Origin: VFHP01 sp964443385
GTDB lineage: Bacteria > Chloroflexota > Dehalococcoidia > Lucifugimonadales > UBA2985
Direction of reading: 5' to 3'
Assembly: GCA_964443385.1 (NCBI GenBank)
Contig: CAYUCO010000032.1
Coordinates: 1 to 52,598, forward strand
DNA: 52,598 nucleotides
Shown: in pieces, positions 34,222 to 42,492 of the stretch
Layout of the letters: the number at the start of each line of letters is the position of its first letter
Numbering within the stretch: position 1 is the first letter of the stretch
Notes under the pieces: model-generated
Databases searched by the model: none
The model's input: only the letters and a program-made list of their open reading frames with translations
What the model was told of the DNA's origin: nothing
Program-made: the position numbers and the translations under genes

Positions 34222-35937
34222 ATGCGTAACACTGATTTCGTAGTTCGATTCGCTGGAGAAGGTGGAGGCGGTCTAGTAACCTCAGCTGAGTTATTGGCTC
34301 AGGTGACATCTCAAGTAGGCTACCACGTAAAAACTTTTGTAACCTTTCCATCTCAGATCATGGGTGGTCCTACCTTCGCTCAAGCCAGAATTTCCACTTC
34401 CCCTGTTCTCAGTTACGGAGACCAACTGGATGTACTCGTAGCACTAGACAGGGAAGCCTATAACACTCATCAGTCTGAGGTTAGAGATGGTGGAGTTATC
34501 ATATACAACGCCGAAGACTTTCAGCTTGAAGAAGATGGGAAAAGCTTTGGTATGCGTATCGACGAACTAGCAAAATCAACTGGAAACCCTAGGGCCGCTA
34601 ATATGGTTATGCTAGGAGCGATAGCATATCTAGTGAATATGCCGGAGCATTATTTACCTGAATATGTCACAAAGAGATTCTCTCGTGGGAGACCAGGCGA
34701 CGAAGAAATAATAAAAGGTAATATTATGGCTTTGTCTTTAGGAGCTGAAGAAGCAAAGAAGAGTGGATTCAGTTTGGGAGCCTTGGAAGATCCCACACCT
34801 CCATCGGGTGAACAGTTGCTTATAAAAGGAAATGATGCTTTGGCTATTGGTGCAATAGCCGCTGGCTTAGATGTTTTTGTCGGATACCCTATATCACCAG
34901 CCACAACCGTACTGGTATATATGGAAAGAAACCTGACAGGACCAGGTAAGTTTGTATACCAAGCCAGTTCCGAAATAGAATCCATAAATGCAATACTAGG
35001 TGCTGGTTTCTCTGGTAAAAAATCCATGACTTCCACAGCAGGTCCAGGGCTCAGCCTTATGAGTGAAGGAATAGGACTTGCCTGGATGGCCGAAATACCC
35101 ACAGTGATTATCGATGTTCAAAGGGGAGGTCCAGCCACCGGATTGCCAACCAAAGTTGAGCAATCTGATCTTTTGGTAGCAATACACCCTGCTCATGGTG
35201 ACGTTAGTATACCTGTAATAGCCGTTGGAACAGTGGAAGAATGTTTCACAGGGGCGGCACTAGCACTAAATTGGGCGGAACGTTATCAAGGACCAGTTAT
35301 AATACTCAGTGATCATGGCCTATCTGAACAAGCTCAAAACATACCAAAACCAGATCTCAGCAAAGTAATCGTAGAAAATAGAAAAGTATACACGGGTAAC
35401 AATGGTTATGAACGATATGAAGGAGTAGATGTCTCTCCAATGCCGATACCCGGAGGTCCAGGTGCTTACATAGCTAACGGAAGTGAACACGATCCTATAG
35501 GCGATACAACTCACCTACCTAACAGACACGTAGATATGACACATAGACGATTCAATAAGTTAGATCTTCTGAAAGACGACAACTATGAGAGAGAAAATCA
35601 AGATGAGTCTATAGCTATCATGACTTGGGGTGGTTCGAAAGGGCCTACAAGGGAAGCATATGACATAATGATGGGAGAAAAGCAGAAAATCGGATGGTAT
35701 TACACCATGCAGCTTAATCCACTGCCTCCGCAATTATTAGAAGAATTGAAGAGCAAAGAATTGGTTCTGATCCCAGAATTAAACTACCTTGGCCAATTTG
35801 CAATGTTGCTGAGATCTAAGGGTGTCAATGCAGAATCTATAACACAATATACGGGAACTCCTTTCAAAGTTGGAGACCTCGTCACAAGAATCAAAGACAG
35901 AATAGCTAGTCATAAGAAGGGTCTGGTGAACGTATGA
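34222..35937 (+). CDS. korA: 2-oxoacid:ferredoxin oxidoreductase, fused gamma-alpha subunit
   Basis: This subunit oxidatively decarboxylates a 2-oxoacid, probably 2-oxoglutarate, together with KorB, passing electrons to ferredoxin. The 571 residues begin with the gamma domain (about 1-190; GEGGGGLVTSAELLA at 12-26, PSQIMGGPTFAQARIS). The alpha domain follows (GNDALAIGAIAAGLDVFVGYPISPAT), with the TAGPGLSLMSEGIGLA segment. Such fused forms occur in archaea and aerobic bacteria. The four-base overlap with korB indicates tight coupling. Divergent citrate synthase supports a TCA role. Pyruvate or branched-chain acids are alternatives. Confidence 0.9.
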   Translation: MRNTDFVVRFAGEGGGGLVTSAELLAQVTSQVGYHVKTFVTFPSQIMGGPTFAQARISTSPVLSYGDQLDVLVALDREAYNTHQSEVRDGGVIIYNAEDFQLEEDGKSFGMRIDELAKSTGNPRAANMVMLGAIAYLVNMPEHYLPEYVTKRFSRGRPGDEEIIKGNIMALSLGAEEAKKSGFSLGALEDPTPPSGEQLLIKGNDALAIGAIAAGLDVFVGYPISPATTVLVYMERNLTGPGKFVYQASSEIESINAILGAGFSGKKSMTSTAGPGLSLMSEGIGLAWMAEIPTVIIDVQRGGPATGLPTKVEQSDLLVAIHPAHGDVSIPVIAVGTVEECFTGAALALNWAERYQGPVIILSDHGLSEQAQNIPKPDLSKVIVENRKVYTGNNGYERYEGVDVSPMPIPGGPGAYIANGSEHDPIGDTTHLPNRHVDMTHRRFNKLDLLKDDNYERENQDESIAIMTWGGSKGPTREAYDIMMGEKQKIGWYYTMQLNPLPPQLLEELKSKELVLIPELNYLGQFAMLLRSKGVNAESITQYTGTPFKVGDLVTRIKDRIASHKKGLVNV

Positions 35938-36800
35938 GCAAGAAAAATCCAGAGTACGACTTTAAGTGGTGTCCAGGATGCGGTGATTTTGGAGTAAAAA
36001 GGGCCTTGGAGATGGCTGTACAACAAAGAAATGTAGAACTTGAAATGCCTATGGCAAACACAGTGGTTGTAGCAGGTATTGGATGCTCAGGCAACATTGT
36101 CCACCTCTACGATGGTGAGCAGCCATTTGGGTTGCACGGGATACATGGAAGGTCACTCCCTATATCATTCGGGGTAAAGATGGCAAATCCTGATTTAAAT
36201 GTAGTAGTTGTCTCAGGTGACGGAGATTTCTTAAGCATAGGAGGGGAACATATAGCTCCTATGGCTCAAAGAAACCTGAATGTTACAGCAGTAGTAATGG
36301 ATAACGGAGTTTATGGACTTACCAAAGGCCAAAGTTCTCCAACAACCGACTTGGGAGTTATTACTCCTACTACACCCTTTGGAAAACTGGAGAATTCCCT
36401 GAACCCGTTGGAGTTGTATCTAACCCTTGGTGTAAGTTTCGTAGCGTCAGGATTTTCGAGTAAAATTAAAGAACTAACGAACCTAATAAATCAAGGGATG
36501 AAGCATCCAGGATTCTCAGTTGTGCACGTGCAATCCCCTTGTACTACGTACAACGACACCTATGACCTGCTTAAAGGAAATGCAAAAAAGGGAATTGATG
36601 CGACTGTACACGATGTACCAGAATCACATGACTCCTCAAGTAAACAGGCTGCGTACAACCTTCTACAAGAAGAAGGGATACCATTGGGGGTGATCTATCA
36701 GAGAGATGAATCTGACCCGTTAGATCAAAGATTCAATGTTATGCGGGAGAAGGCCAATGCCCGTGATCTTGATAGACAGATTGCAGCTTTTCAGATCTAG
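35934..36800 (+). CDS. korB: 2-oxoacid:ferredoxin oxidoreductase beta subunit
   Basis: The thiamine-diphosphate and Fe-S subunit of 288 residues. WCPGCGDFGV gives Cys13 and Cys16, Cys51 lies in GIGCSG, and a further Cys follows in QSPCTTYND. These are the likely cluster ligands. The TPP motif is GDGDFLSIGGEH (95-106) ending in VVMDNGVYGLTKGQSSPT. Its ATG overlaps the korA stop by four bases. No separate ferredoxin-like delta subunit is encoded nearby. A 15-bp gap separates it from convergent ccmE. Confidence 0.94.
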   Translation: MSKKNPEYDFKWCPGCGDFGVKRALEMAVQQRNVELEMPMANTVVVAGIGCSGNIVHLYDGEQPFGLHGIHGRSLPISFGVKMANPDLNVVVVSGDGDFLSIGGEHIAPMAQRNLNVTAVVMDNGVYGLTKGQSSPTTDLGVITPTTPFGKLENSLNPLELYLTLGVSFVASGFSSKIKELTNLINQGMKHPGFSVVHVQSPCTTYNDTYDLLKGNAKKGIDATVHDVPESHDSSSKQAAYNLLQEEGIPLGVIYQRDESDPLDQRFNVMREKANARDLDRQIAAFQI

Positions 36801-36815
36801 TTAATAAAAAATAAA

Positions 36816-37289
36816 CTATGCAGATTCTTCCACGGCTTGATATTTGCTTGGGCATTTTACTATTATTGTATCGGTCTCAAATATGCCCTCGCGGCTGTAT
36901 TCACCCTCTAACATTATCTCTGAATGTTCGTTGAAAAAGAGGTCTGGTACCAAGCCTCCGTAAGTTACATCTATTTCATCTTGCCCATCAGTTATAGCAA
37001 AATGCATAGTAGCCCCTAAAGATTCTCTCTGAAAAGAATCATGCACAAGTTTACCATTCACTCTAAGGCTTTTGTCATATACCATATCCCCTTTTTCCAA
37101 TACTTCTCCTACGGTCATGTAATATGAACTAGCGCTTTGAAAGGCAGTGAATCCAAGATAAGTGATTACAACCACAAACGCGGCAACAGCCACAAAAAAT
37201 TTACTCTTGTGCGTTATTTCGTTGGTGCTGTATTCCTCGTGTGAGGGATAAGCTATTTTATCTGATTCTGGATCTTTTATGTCACTCAA
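36816..37289 (-). CDS. ccmE: Cytochrome c maturation protein CcmE, Cys variant
   Basis: CcmE is the membrane-anchored heme chaperone of cytochrome c system I. This 157-residue protein has one transmembrane helix (about 31-50) followed by an OB-fold with LRVNGKLVHDS and ITDGQDEIDVTYGGLVPDLF. In the canonical family the heme-binding His sits in HxxxY. Here the site is KCPSKY, so Cys146 and Tyr150 form the CxxxY version known in some sulfate reducers and archaea. The start is TTG 37289 with no clear ribosome site. The rest of the Ccm system is not in the window. Confidence 0.85.
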   Translation of the reverse strand: MSDIKDPESDKIAYPSHEEYSTNEITHKSKFFVAVAAFVVVITYLGFTAFQSASSYYMTVGEVLEKGDMVYDKSLRVNGKLVHDSFQRESLGATMHFAITDGQDEIDVTYGGLVPDLFFNEHSEIMLEGEYSREGIFETDTIIVKCPSKYQAVEESA

Positions 37290-37380
37290 TGTTTACAGTC
37301 TATAAAGTAATTTTATGATAAGCACTTTAATACTATACCAATATTTCTCATTAATCTACTTTTTTAGCATTGAACTAATG

Positions 37381-38025
37381 CTACTTAAAACTAAATTCCT
37401 TAACTAAACTTCTAGCAGCTGATTCGGGATCATCTTGTGCTATAACCGCCGAAACTACACATACAGCATCCGCTCCCGCTTCAATGACAGATTTAATATT
37501 GCCACTGTTTATTCCACCGATAGCAACTAATGGCAAAGCAGAGATTGACCTTACTCTTTTCAAAGTTTCCAGCCCTGCTGGTCTAGTATTTTGCTTGGTA
37601 TTGGTAGGGAAAATTGCTCCCACTGCCAAATAATCTACTCCATTTTTTACGGAGTCTATAGCTTCTTCTGAAAGAGCGTTGGAGTTGCCAATTATCTGAT
37701 CCTGTTTAATGATTCTCCTTACTGCATCTATTGGCATATCTTGTTGTCCAACATGCACTCCGTGAGCTTCGCTATCAAGTGCAATATCTGGATAATCATT
37801 AACTATAAATATAGCCCCATATTTCTCACACAAATCCTTGATACGAATTGCTTTTTCAAGCAGTTTGTTCATGTTTTGGGACTTGTCTCTTAACTGTATT
37901 ACGCTGGCTCCACCATCTAAGACTTGCCTGGATAATTCTATCTCGTCTTTACCGGCGGCCAATTGGGAGTCTATAATGACATAAAGCCCTTTGATCTTAC
38001 TAACTATTTCTTCTTTGTTATACAT
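37381..38025 (-). CDS. thiE: Thiamine-phosphate synthase
   Basis: ThiE joins HMP diphosphate with thiazole phosphate to thiamine phosphate. The 214-residue TIM barrel has VIQLRDKSQN, FIVNDYPDIAL, GVHVGQQDMP and the phosphate loop IGGINSGNI. It is the expected length. A perfect TATAAT ends six bases before the ATG with no ribosome site, so the message is probably leaderless and cannot carry a TPP riboswitch. ThiL, which uses the product, is encoded 5 kb away. Confidence 0.94.
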   Translation of the reverse strand: MYNKEEIVSKIKGLYVIIDSQLAAGKDEIELSRQVLDGGASVIQLRDKSQNMNKLLEKAIRIKDLCEKYGAIFIVNDYPDIALDSEAHGVHVGQQDMPIDAVRRIIKQDQIIGNSNALSEEAIDSVKNGVDYLAVGAIFPTNTKQNTRPAGLETLKRVRSISALPLVAIGGINSGNIKSVIEAGADAVCVVSAVIAQDDPESAARSLVKEFSFK

Positions 38026-38031
38026 TTATAT

Positions 38032-38037
38032 ATTATA
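38032..38037 (-). promoter_or_regulatory. -10 element of thiE at leaderless spacing
   Basis: On the minus strand TATAAT is followed by six bases and then the thiE ATG, which places the predicted +1 on the A of the start codon. A -35 is not obvious. Confidence 0.6.
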
Positions 38038-38063
38038 AACAAGACAATGGGCAAATCGATTAA

Positions 38064-38399
38064 TTAATCAACATCTGTCATCATGTCCATAGCATCCATT
38101 CTGGCAGTTAATTCTTCCCCTTCCATACCTATATCTGTACCAGACAAATCCTTTATACGACGCATCATATCAGCAGCACTGGCGGGGTCATCCTGATCAA
38201 AATCGGTCATTGTCTCCCAAGAAGGAAGATCTTTCATAAAGTCATTCCAGCTTGTAATAACTCTAACCTGAGAAATAATTCTAATGACAGAGGTAGATGA
38301 GCATTCCCCACAAACAGGATCTTTGATCTCAGAAAAACTCCTGTTTAGAACGGAAAATTTGCTTTCGCAATCATTACATCTATATTCGTAAATAGGCAT
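38064..38399 (-). CDS. FmdB-family zinc ribbon protein
   Basis: A 111-residue protein that starts MPIYEYRCNDC, the FmdB/CxxC_CxxC_SSSS signature. Cys8/Cys11 and Cys30/Cys33 form the zinc site. The rest is acidic and Met-rich (DMMRRIKDLSGTD onward) and resembles nothing I know. The ATG at 38399 has GGAG six bases upstream. An earlier ATG 13 codons upstream does not fit the family. The family is linked to regulation of amidase and formamidase genes in one organism, but its general role is unknown. Confidence 0.85.
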   Translation of the reverse strand: MPIYEYRCNDCESKFSVLNRSFSEIKDPVCGECSSTSVIRIISQVRVITSWNDFMKDLPSWETMTDFDQDDPASAADMMRRIKDLSGTDIGMEGEELTARMDAMDMMTDVD

Positions 38400-38491
38400 A
38401 TGTATCTCCAACAAAGCAAATATTATCACATGGTCCATTCAGGGTAAACGATACTTTCACAGTTAAATGCTAAGTGAAAGACTATAAATGA

Positions 38492-39151
38492 CTATGTGCC
38501 TCGTACGGCATCATGGACTGGAGCGAAAGAAAGTCTATGAATCGGACAGGGACCTAGTTCTGCCAATTGTTTCCGGTGGAATTCAGTGGGATACCCTTTA
38601 TTATTAGCGAACCCATACTCGGGATAAGTTTGATCATACTCAATCATCAAACTATCTCTCGTAACTTTAGCAACTATCGATCCAGCAGCAATAGACACAG
38701 AAATCTGATCACCACGAATTATAGATTTGGAAGGCAAATATGGCACATCTATTTCCACTGCGTCAATCAATACGAAGTCAGGGTTCGTGCCCAAATCAGT
38801 TATTGCGATTACCATTGCCTCTATTGTTGCATTTAGGATTCCTATTTCATCTATACGAGAGTTGCCCACTATACCAGTCGACCAAAGTAAGCCCGAATCT
38901 TTGATTTCGGAGAAAATAGACTCCCTACGATTCGCTGAAAGTTGTTTACTATCTCTTACAGAGCGCAACCACGAATCACTAAATCCACGAGGTATAATTA
39001 CAGCCCCAGCTACTACTGGACCAGAGAGAGAACCGCGACCTACTTCGTCAACACCAACCACACTATTAAATCCCTGAGCCCATATCTCTGACTCTTGGGT
39101 AAAATCTGGTCTATTTTGAATCTTTCTCACATTCCTTATTCTACTACACAC
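38492..39151 (-). CDS. rnhB: Ribonuclease HII
   Basis: RNase HII cuts RNA in RNA-DNA hybrids and removes misincorporated ribonucleotides. The protein has VGVDEVGRGSLSGPVVAGAV with the first acidic pair Asp35-Glu36, then VLIDAVEIDVPY, SIAAGSIVAKVTRD and the C-terminal YGFANNKGYPTEFH. Up to 219 residues are encoded from GTG 39151. A second GTG at 39130 follows AAGGA and a -10-like TAGAAT, so the true start may be there. Confidence 0.94.
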   Translation of the reverse strand: MCSRIRNVRKIQNRPDFTQESEIWAQGFNSVVGVDEVGRGSLSGPVVAGAVIIPRGFSDSWLRSVRDSKQLSANRRESIFSEIKDSGLLWSTGIVGNSRIDEIGILNATIEAMVIAITDLGTNPDFVLIDAVEIDVPYLPSKSIIRGDQISVSIAAGSIVAKVTRDSLMIEYDQTYPEYGFANNKGYPTEFHRKQLAELGPCPIHRLSFAPVHDAVRGT

Positions 39152-39207
39152 CCCAAAAATACGATAAGTAACAATATTATAGATCTATTACAATAACTGT
39201 TTTTGAT

Positions 39208-40311
39208 TCACAATGTGCCTGCGAATTCTGGAACAGATTCGGTTGCCTCTATATAACCCCCACCCAGCACTGTATCTCCCAAGTAAAATACCACCGCCTG
39301 TCCAGGAGTAATAGCTCTCTGCGGTTCTGAAAACTTTATCTCAGCCCAAGTTCCATGTGGAATCAAAACGGCGGGAGACAAACTAGATTTATACCTAATT
39401 TTAGCGGATATATTAATTTCCGTTTCAGGGACCAATCCAGATATATAGTTTACGTTACTCGCCCAAAGAACCGTTTGAAGGAGATCCTTTGAAGAACCAA
39501 CTACTATTTGATGAGTATTTCTTAATATACTTGTTACGAACAACGGCTCATGGGAATTTATACCCAAGCCTCTCCTTTGACCTATTGTAAAGTTTTCTAT
39601 TCCATCATGTTTTCCTATCAAATTCCCAGCTTTATCTATTATGTCTCCTGGAATTGCTTCGGTACGTTCGGCAATGAAAGATCTGTAATCGTTCATAGGT
39701 ATAAAACATATTACCTGACTGTCTATTTTGTCGGCAACAGGCAATCCATAGTCCCTAGCAATTTGTCTTATTTCTTGTTTGGTATATCCGCCAATAGGCA
39801 AAATCAGACTTTGAGCTTGATCAGGCTTAAGATTAAATAACACATAAGATTGATCCTTGGTATCATCAACTCCCATGCGGAGGATTGGAGAGCCACCATC
39901 GCTATTTAATCTCGCATAATGACCAGTAGCCACATAATCTACTCCCAAATACTTAGCTCTATTAAGTAAGAAGTCAAACTTGATTTTGTCATTACATGCT
40001 AAACATGGGTGCGGAGTTCTTCCCTTTTTATATTCATCAATAAAATAGTCTATGACATTCTCTTTAAACTCTCGTTGAAAATTCATAACATAATGAGGAA
40101 TACCTATTATCTGACACACTCGTCTAGCATCTTCGACGTCTTCCAACGTACAACAACCCTTAAAATTAATTGAACCAGATTCAGAATTGTCCTCCCAAAG
40201 CTTCATAGTAACTCCTACAACATCATAGCCCTGTTCTTTAAGCAAACAAGCGGCCACACAAGAATCCACTCCTCCACTCATAGCTACCACAACTTTAGCC
40301 TTACTAGACAT
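39208..40311 (-). CDS. mnmA: tRNA-specific 2-thiouridylase MnmA
   Basis: MnmA thiolates uridine 34 in tRNAs for Lys, Glu and Gln. The 367 residues have the PP-loop AMSGGVDSCVAACLL (10-24), the TPHPCLACNDKIKFD segment with Cys103, and Cys202 in DSQVICFIP as the second catalytic cysteine. The Phe/Arg-rich IGQRRGLGI and the C-terminal beta-barrel domain follow. AGGA lies next to the ATG. The tRNA-Lys in this window (CTT) is not its main substrate. Confidence 0.96.
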   Translation of the reverse strand: MSSKAKVVVAMSGGVDSCVAACLLKEQGYDVVGVTMKLWEDNSESGSINFKGCCTLEDVEDARRVCQIIGIPHYVMNFQREFKENVIDYFIDEYKKGRTPHPCLACNDKIKFDFLLNRAKYLGVDYVATGHYARLNSDGGSPILRMGVDDTKDQSYVLFNLKPDQAQSLILPIGGYTKQEIRQIARDYGLPVADKIDSQVICFIPMNDYRSFIAERTEAIPGDIIDKAGNLIGKHDGIENFTIGQRRGLGINSHEPLFVTSILRNTHQIVVGSSKDLLQTVLWASNVNYISGLVPETEINISAKIRYKSSLSPAVLIPHGTWAEIKFSEPQRAITPGQAVVFYLGDTVLGGGYIEATESVPEFAGTL

Positions 40312-40402
40312 TCCTCATCGCTCCATTTCTATACAAAGTAATAAACACATCTGAGAATAACCAGTTAGTATTTGCATAGTCAAGTAATAATTAACATTAA
40401 AG

Positions 40403-40430
40403 TTGACCTGAGAACAAATTAGAATAAACT
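40403..40430 (+). promoter_or_regulatory. Promoter of rsfS with leaderless spacing
   Basis: TTGACC (40403-40408) and TAAACT (40425-40430) are 16 bases apart. Six bases then lead directly to ATG 40437, so the predicted +1 is the start codon. No ribosome site is present. Confidence 0.6.
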
Positions 40431-40436
40431 ATATAT

Positions 40437-40799
40437 ATGACAAATAAGACCACAGAAGAATTTTCCAATTTAGCTAGATTCGCAGTTGAAATAGCATCAG
40501 ATAAGCTAGCATCCGATATAGTTATGCTAGATATACGAGAAATGCAATCATTTACTGACTATTTCATAATTATTACAGTGGACAGTCAGCGACAGATGAA
40601 CACTCTTCTTGATGAACTTTCAATCTCTCTTAAAGATAAGGGCAGATCAGCACACCACATAGAAGGCTCATCACATTCAGGATGGTTACTCATGGACTAC
40701 GGTGAATTCGTAATCCATTTATTTGGGCCAGAGGAAAGGATATACTACGACCTAGAAAATATATGGAATGAAGGCAAGGTGGCTTTCAGGATTCAATAA
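40437..40799 (+). CDS. rsfS: Ribosomal silencing factor RsfS
   Basis: RsfS binds ribosomal protein L14 and blocks subunit joining in starvation. The 120-residue protein has IVMLDIREMQSFTDYFIIIT and the C-terminal SGWLLMDYGEFVIHLF, both standard for the family. It has no ribosome site and a strong promoter ends six bases ahead. Its last 14 bases overlap the convergent ndk gene. Confidence 0.93.
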   Translation: MTNKTTEEFSNLARFAVEIASDKLASDIVMLDIREMQSFTDYFIIITVDSQRQMNTLLDELSISLKDKGRSAHHIEGSSHSGWLLMDYGEFVIHLFGPEERIYYDLENIWNEGKVAFRIQ

Positions 40800-41244
40800 T
40801 CCAAGTATCTATGTCTCTGCCGTAATCAATTATTTCCCCATCGGAAAAGAACAAACTTATTTCGTGTTTAGCACTTTCTAATGAATCAGACCCGTGAACT
40901 AGATTACGTCCTATTTCTATACCGAAATCACCTCTTATCGTACCCGGTTGGGCATTAAGTGGATCTGTAGCCCCCATTGTGCTCCTAACAATTTCAACTG
41001 CCCTTGGGCCCTCAACTACCATTGCCACTACCGGTCCGGATGTTATGAAATTGACCAAGCCTTCAAAGAACGGCTTGCCTTCATGTGCTCCATAATGCCT
41101 AGTAGCCAGATCTCTTGATATCTGAAAAAGTTTCATGCCTGCGATTTTCAGGCCCCTAGACTCCAATTTTGATATAACTACACCACTAATACCTCTCTGA
41201 ACACCATCAGGTTTAACTAAAACTAAGGATCTTTCTGAACTCAC
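40786..41244 (-). CDS. ndk: Nucleoside diphosphate kinase
   Basis: Ndk balances nucleoside triphosphate pools. The 152 residues have LVLVKPDGVQRG, the phosphohistidine motif NLVHGSDS (His117) and GTIRGDFG. The GTG start has AGGAGG at normal distance. It is the last of a minus-strand series thiL-tsaE-tsaB-ndk and overlaps rsfS by 14 bases. Confidence 0.97.
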   Translation of the reverse strand: MSSERSLVLVKPDGVQRGISGVVISKLESRGLKIAGMKLFQISRDLATRHYGAHEGKPFFEGLVNFITSGPVVAMVVEGPRAVEIVRSTMGATDPLNAQPGTIRGDFGIEIGRNLVHGSDSLESAKHEISLFFSDGEIIDYGRDIDTWIIES

Positions 41245-41275
41245 AAATACCTCCTAAACATTTTTCGTATTAACA

Positions 41276-41956
41276 CTAACTTATACGAGGTTTAGAGATA
41301 GAAGGTCTACGTAAATAAATTGGCTCTACTGTAGACACATTCCCCCAAACCCCAATACTAAATATTTCGTAACCTATAGCAGCTATGGACGCCGGAAGCC
41401 TTGTGGGTGTGTTTTGTTCTGGAATTATAGCCAAAGCACCTAATTCATGTTTTATACTATCCGATACATTCTTAATACCTTCTCCACAAAATACAGTTTG
41501 TGTCGTTATAGTGGAACACAAATCAGTAGGCGTATATATGTCCTCTTTTATAATGCAACTCCATTTTTGATCGGCATCTGAATAGATAGACGCAGCTATT
41601 TCTCCTCTACCAATATCTAATACAGAACATATAGGCAACCCTAGACCCCGAAATTTATGTGCCTCTATCTCCATAGTATTGACCGAAATTAGCGGTATGC
41701 CTAAAGACTCACACAGCCCCTTAGCGGTACTCAATCCTACGCGAAGAGCACTGAAGCTGCCTGGACCAGCCGCCACTATAATACAATCTAAATCCCCTTT
41801 ATCTATACCCGAGCTATCTAGTAGATTAACTATACTTGGCAGTAACTCTTTAGAGTGATTTTGCTGTGAAAACCAAGAATATTGACACAATACATTCGCC
41901 TGGTCTGCCAGGCAAACACTAGCATATCTCGTTGACGTATCTATAGAAAGTTCCAT
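41276..41956 (-). CDS. tsaB: tRNA threonylcarbamoyladenosine protein TsaB
   Basis: TsaB works with TsaD and TsaE to place threonylcarbamoyl on A37 of tRNAs that read ANN codons. The 226-residue ASKHA-fold protein has ELSIDTSTRYASVCL at the N terminus and VAAGPGSFSALRVGLSTAKGLC, the family signature. The last 20 residues contain VEPIYLRRPSIS. TsaE is 59 bases upstream. TsaD is not in the window. Confidence 0.94.
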   Translation of the reverse strand: MELSIDTSTRYASVCLADQANVLCQYSWFSQQNHSKELLPSIVNLLDSSGIDKGDLDCIIVAAGPGSFSALRVGLSTAKGLCESLGIPLISVNTMEIEAHKFRGLGLPICSVLDIGRGEIAASIYSDADQKWSCIIKEDIYTPTDLCSTITTQTVFCGEGIKNVSDSIKHELGALAIIPEQNTPTRLPASIAAIGYEIFSIGVWGNVSTVEPIYLRRPSISKPRIS

Positions 41957-42015
41957 ATCATCCTAATATTACTAAACTGAAACATCTCATGTCTCTATTT
42001 CAGATACTAACACTT

Positions 42016-42492
42016 CTAACGCTTTAAAAACCTGCTCCTCATGATACCAATAATGCTATCATAACGATCCCCTTCAAAATCCAACTCCAATGTCCTTTCG
42101 TTTCCCACATTGTAAGTAAATTTTATTACAAGACAGTCTGAGGGAAATGCTTCCAAAGCTTTGTCAGCCCATTCAATCACGGAAACTCCTAATCCTTCCA
42201 TATATTCCTCTAAGCCCATATCCAAAACCTCAGATATATCATTTAGCCTATAGATGTCCATATGATAAAGCGGTATTCTTCCTTGGTGTTCAGAAACTAA
42301 TACAAAAGTTGGGCTTCTGACGTATCCTTCTACTCCCAACCCTTTAGCGATACCCTGCGTAAGGCAAGTTTTACCCGAACCCAATTCACCTAATAACAGG
42401 ATTACATCACCTGGCTTTACATTTTGCCCTATACAAAACCCTATCTCTTGCGTTTCATCTGGAGAGGCAGTCTTTATAATAAATTTGGTCAT
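42016..42492 (-). CDS. tsaE: tRNA threonylcarbamoyladenosine ATPase TsaE
   Basis: A 158-residue P-loop ATPase that drives the TsaBD cycle. The P-loop is GELGSGKT (35-42), followed by LTQGIAKGLG and SPTFVLVSEH. The catalytic-region segment HMDIYRL and the EWADKALEAFP stretch match the family. Its ATG abuts the thiL stop without a gap, so translation is probably coupled. Confidence 0.95.
   Translation of the reverse strand: MTKFIIKTASPDETQEIGFCIGQNVKPGDVILLLGELGSGKTCLTQGIAKGLGVEGYVRSPTFVLVSEHQGRIPLYHMDIYRLNDISEVLDMGLEEYMEGLGVSVIEWADKALEAFPSDCLVIKFTYNVGNERTLELDFEGDRYDSIIGIMRSRFLKR

Noticed and set aside
34650..35102. 150-residue minus-strand frame inside korA
   Set aside because: It lies wholly opposite conserved korA codons, shows no family motif and no ribosome site.
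37362..37390. Hairpin near the thiE end as a terminator
   Set aside because: The stem AGCATT/AATGCT has its T-run on the upstream side for the plus strand and an A-run downstream on the minus strand, so it cannot terminate either way.
38026..38063. TPP riboswitch ahead of thiE
   Set aside because: Only about 38 bases separate thiE from its upstream neighbour, and a TATAAT sits six bases before the ATG, leaving no leader.
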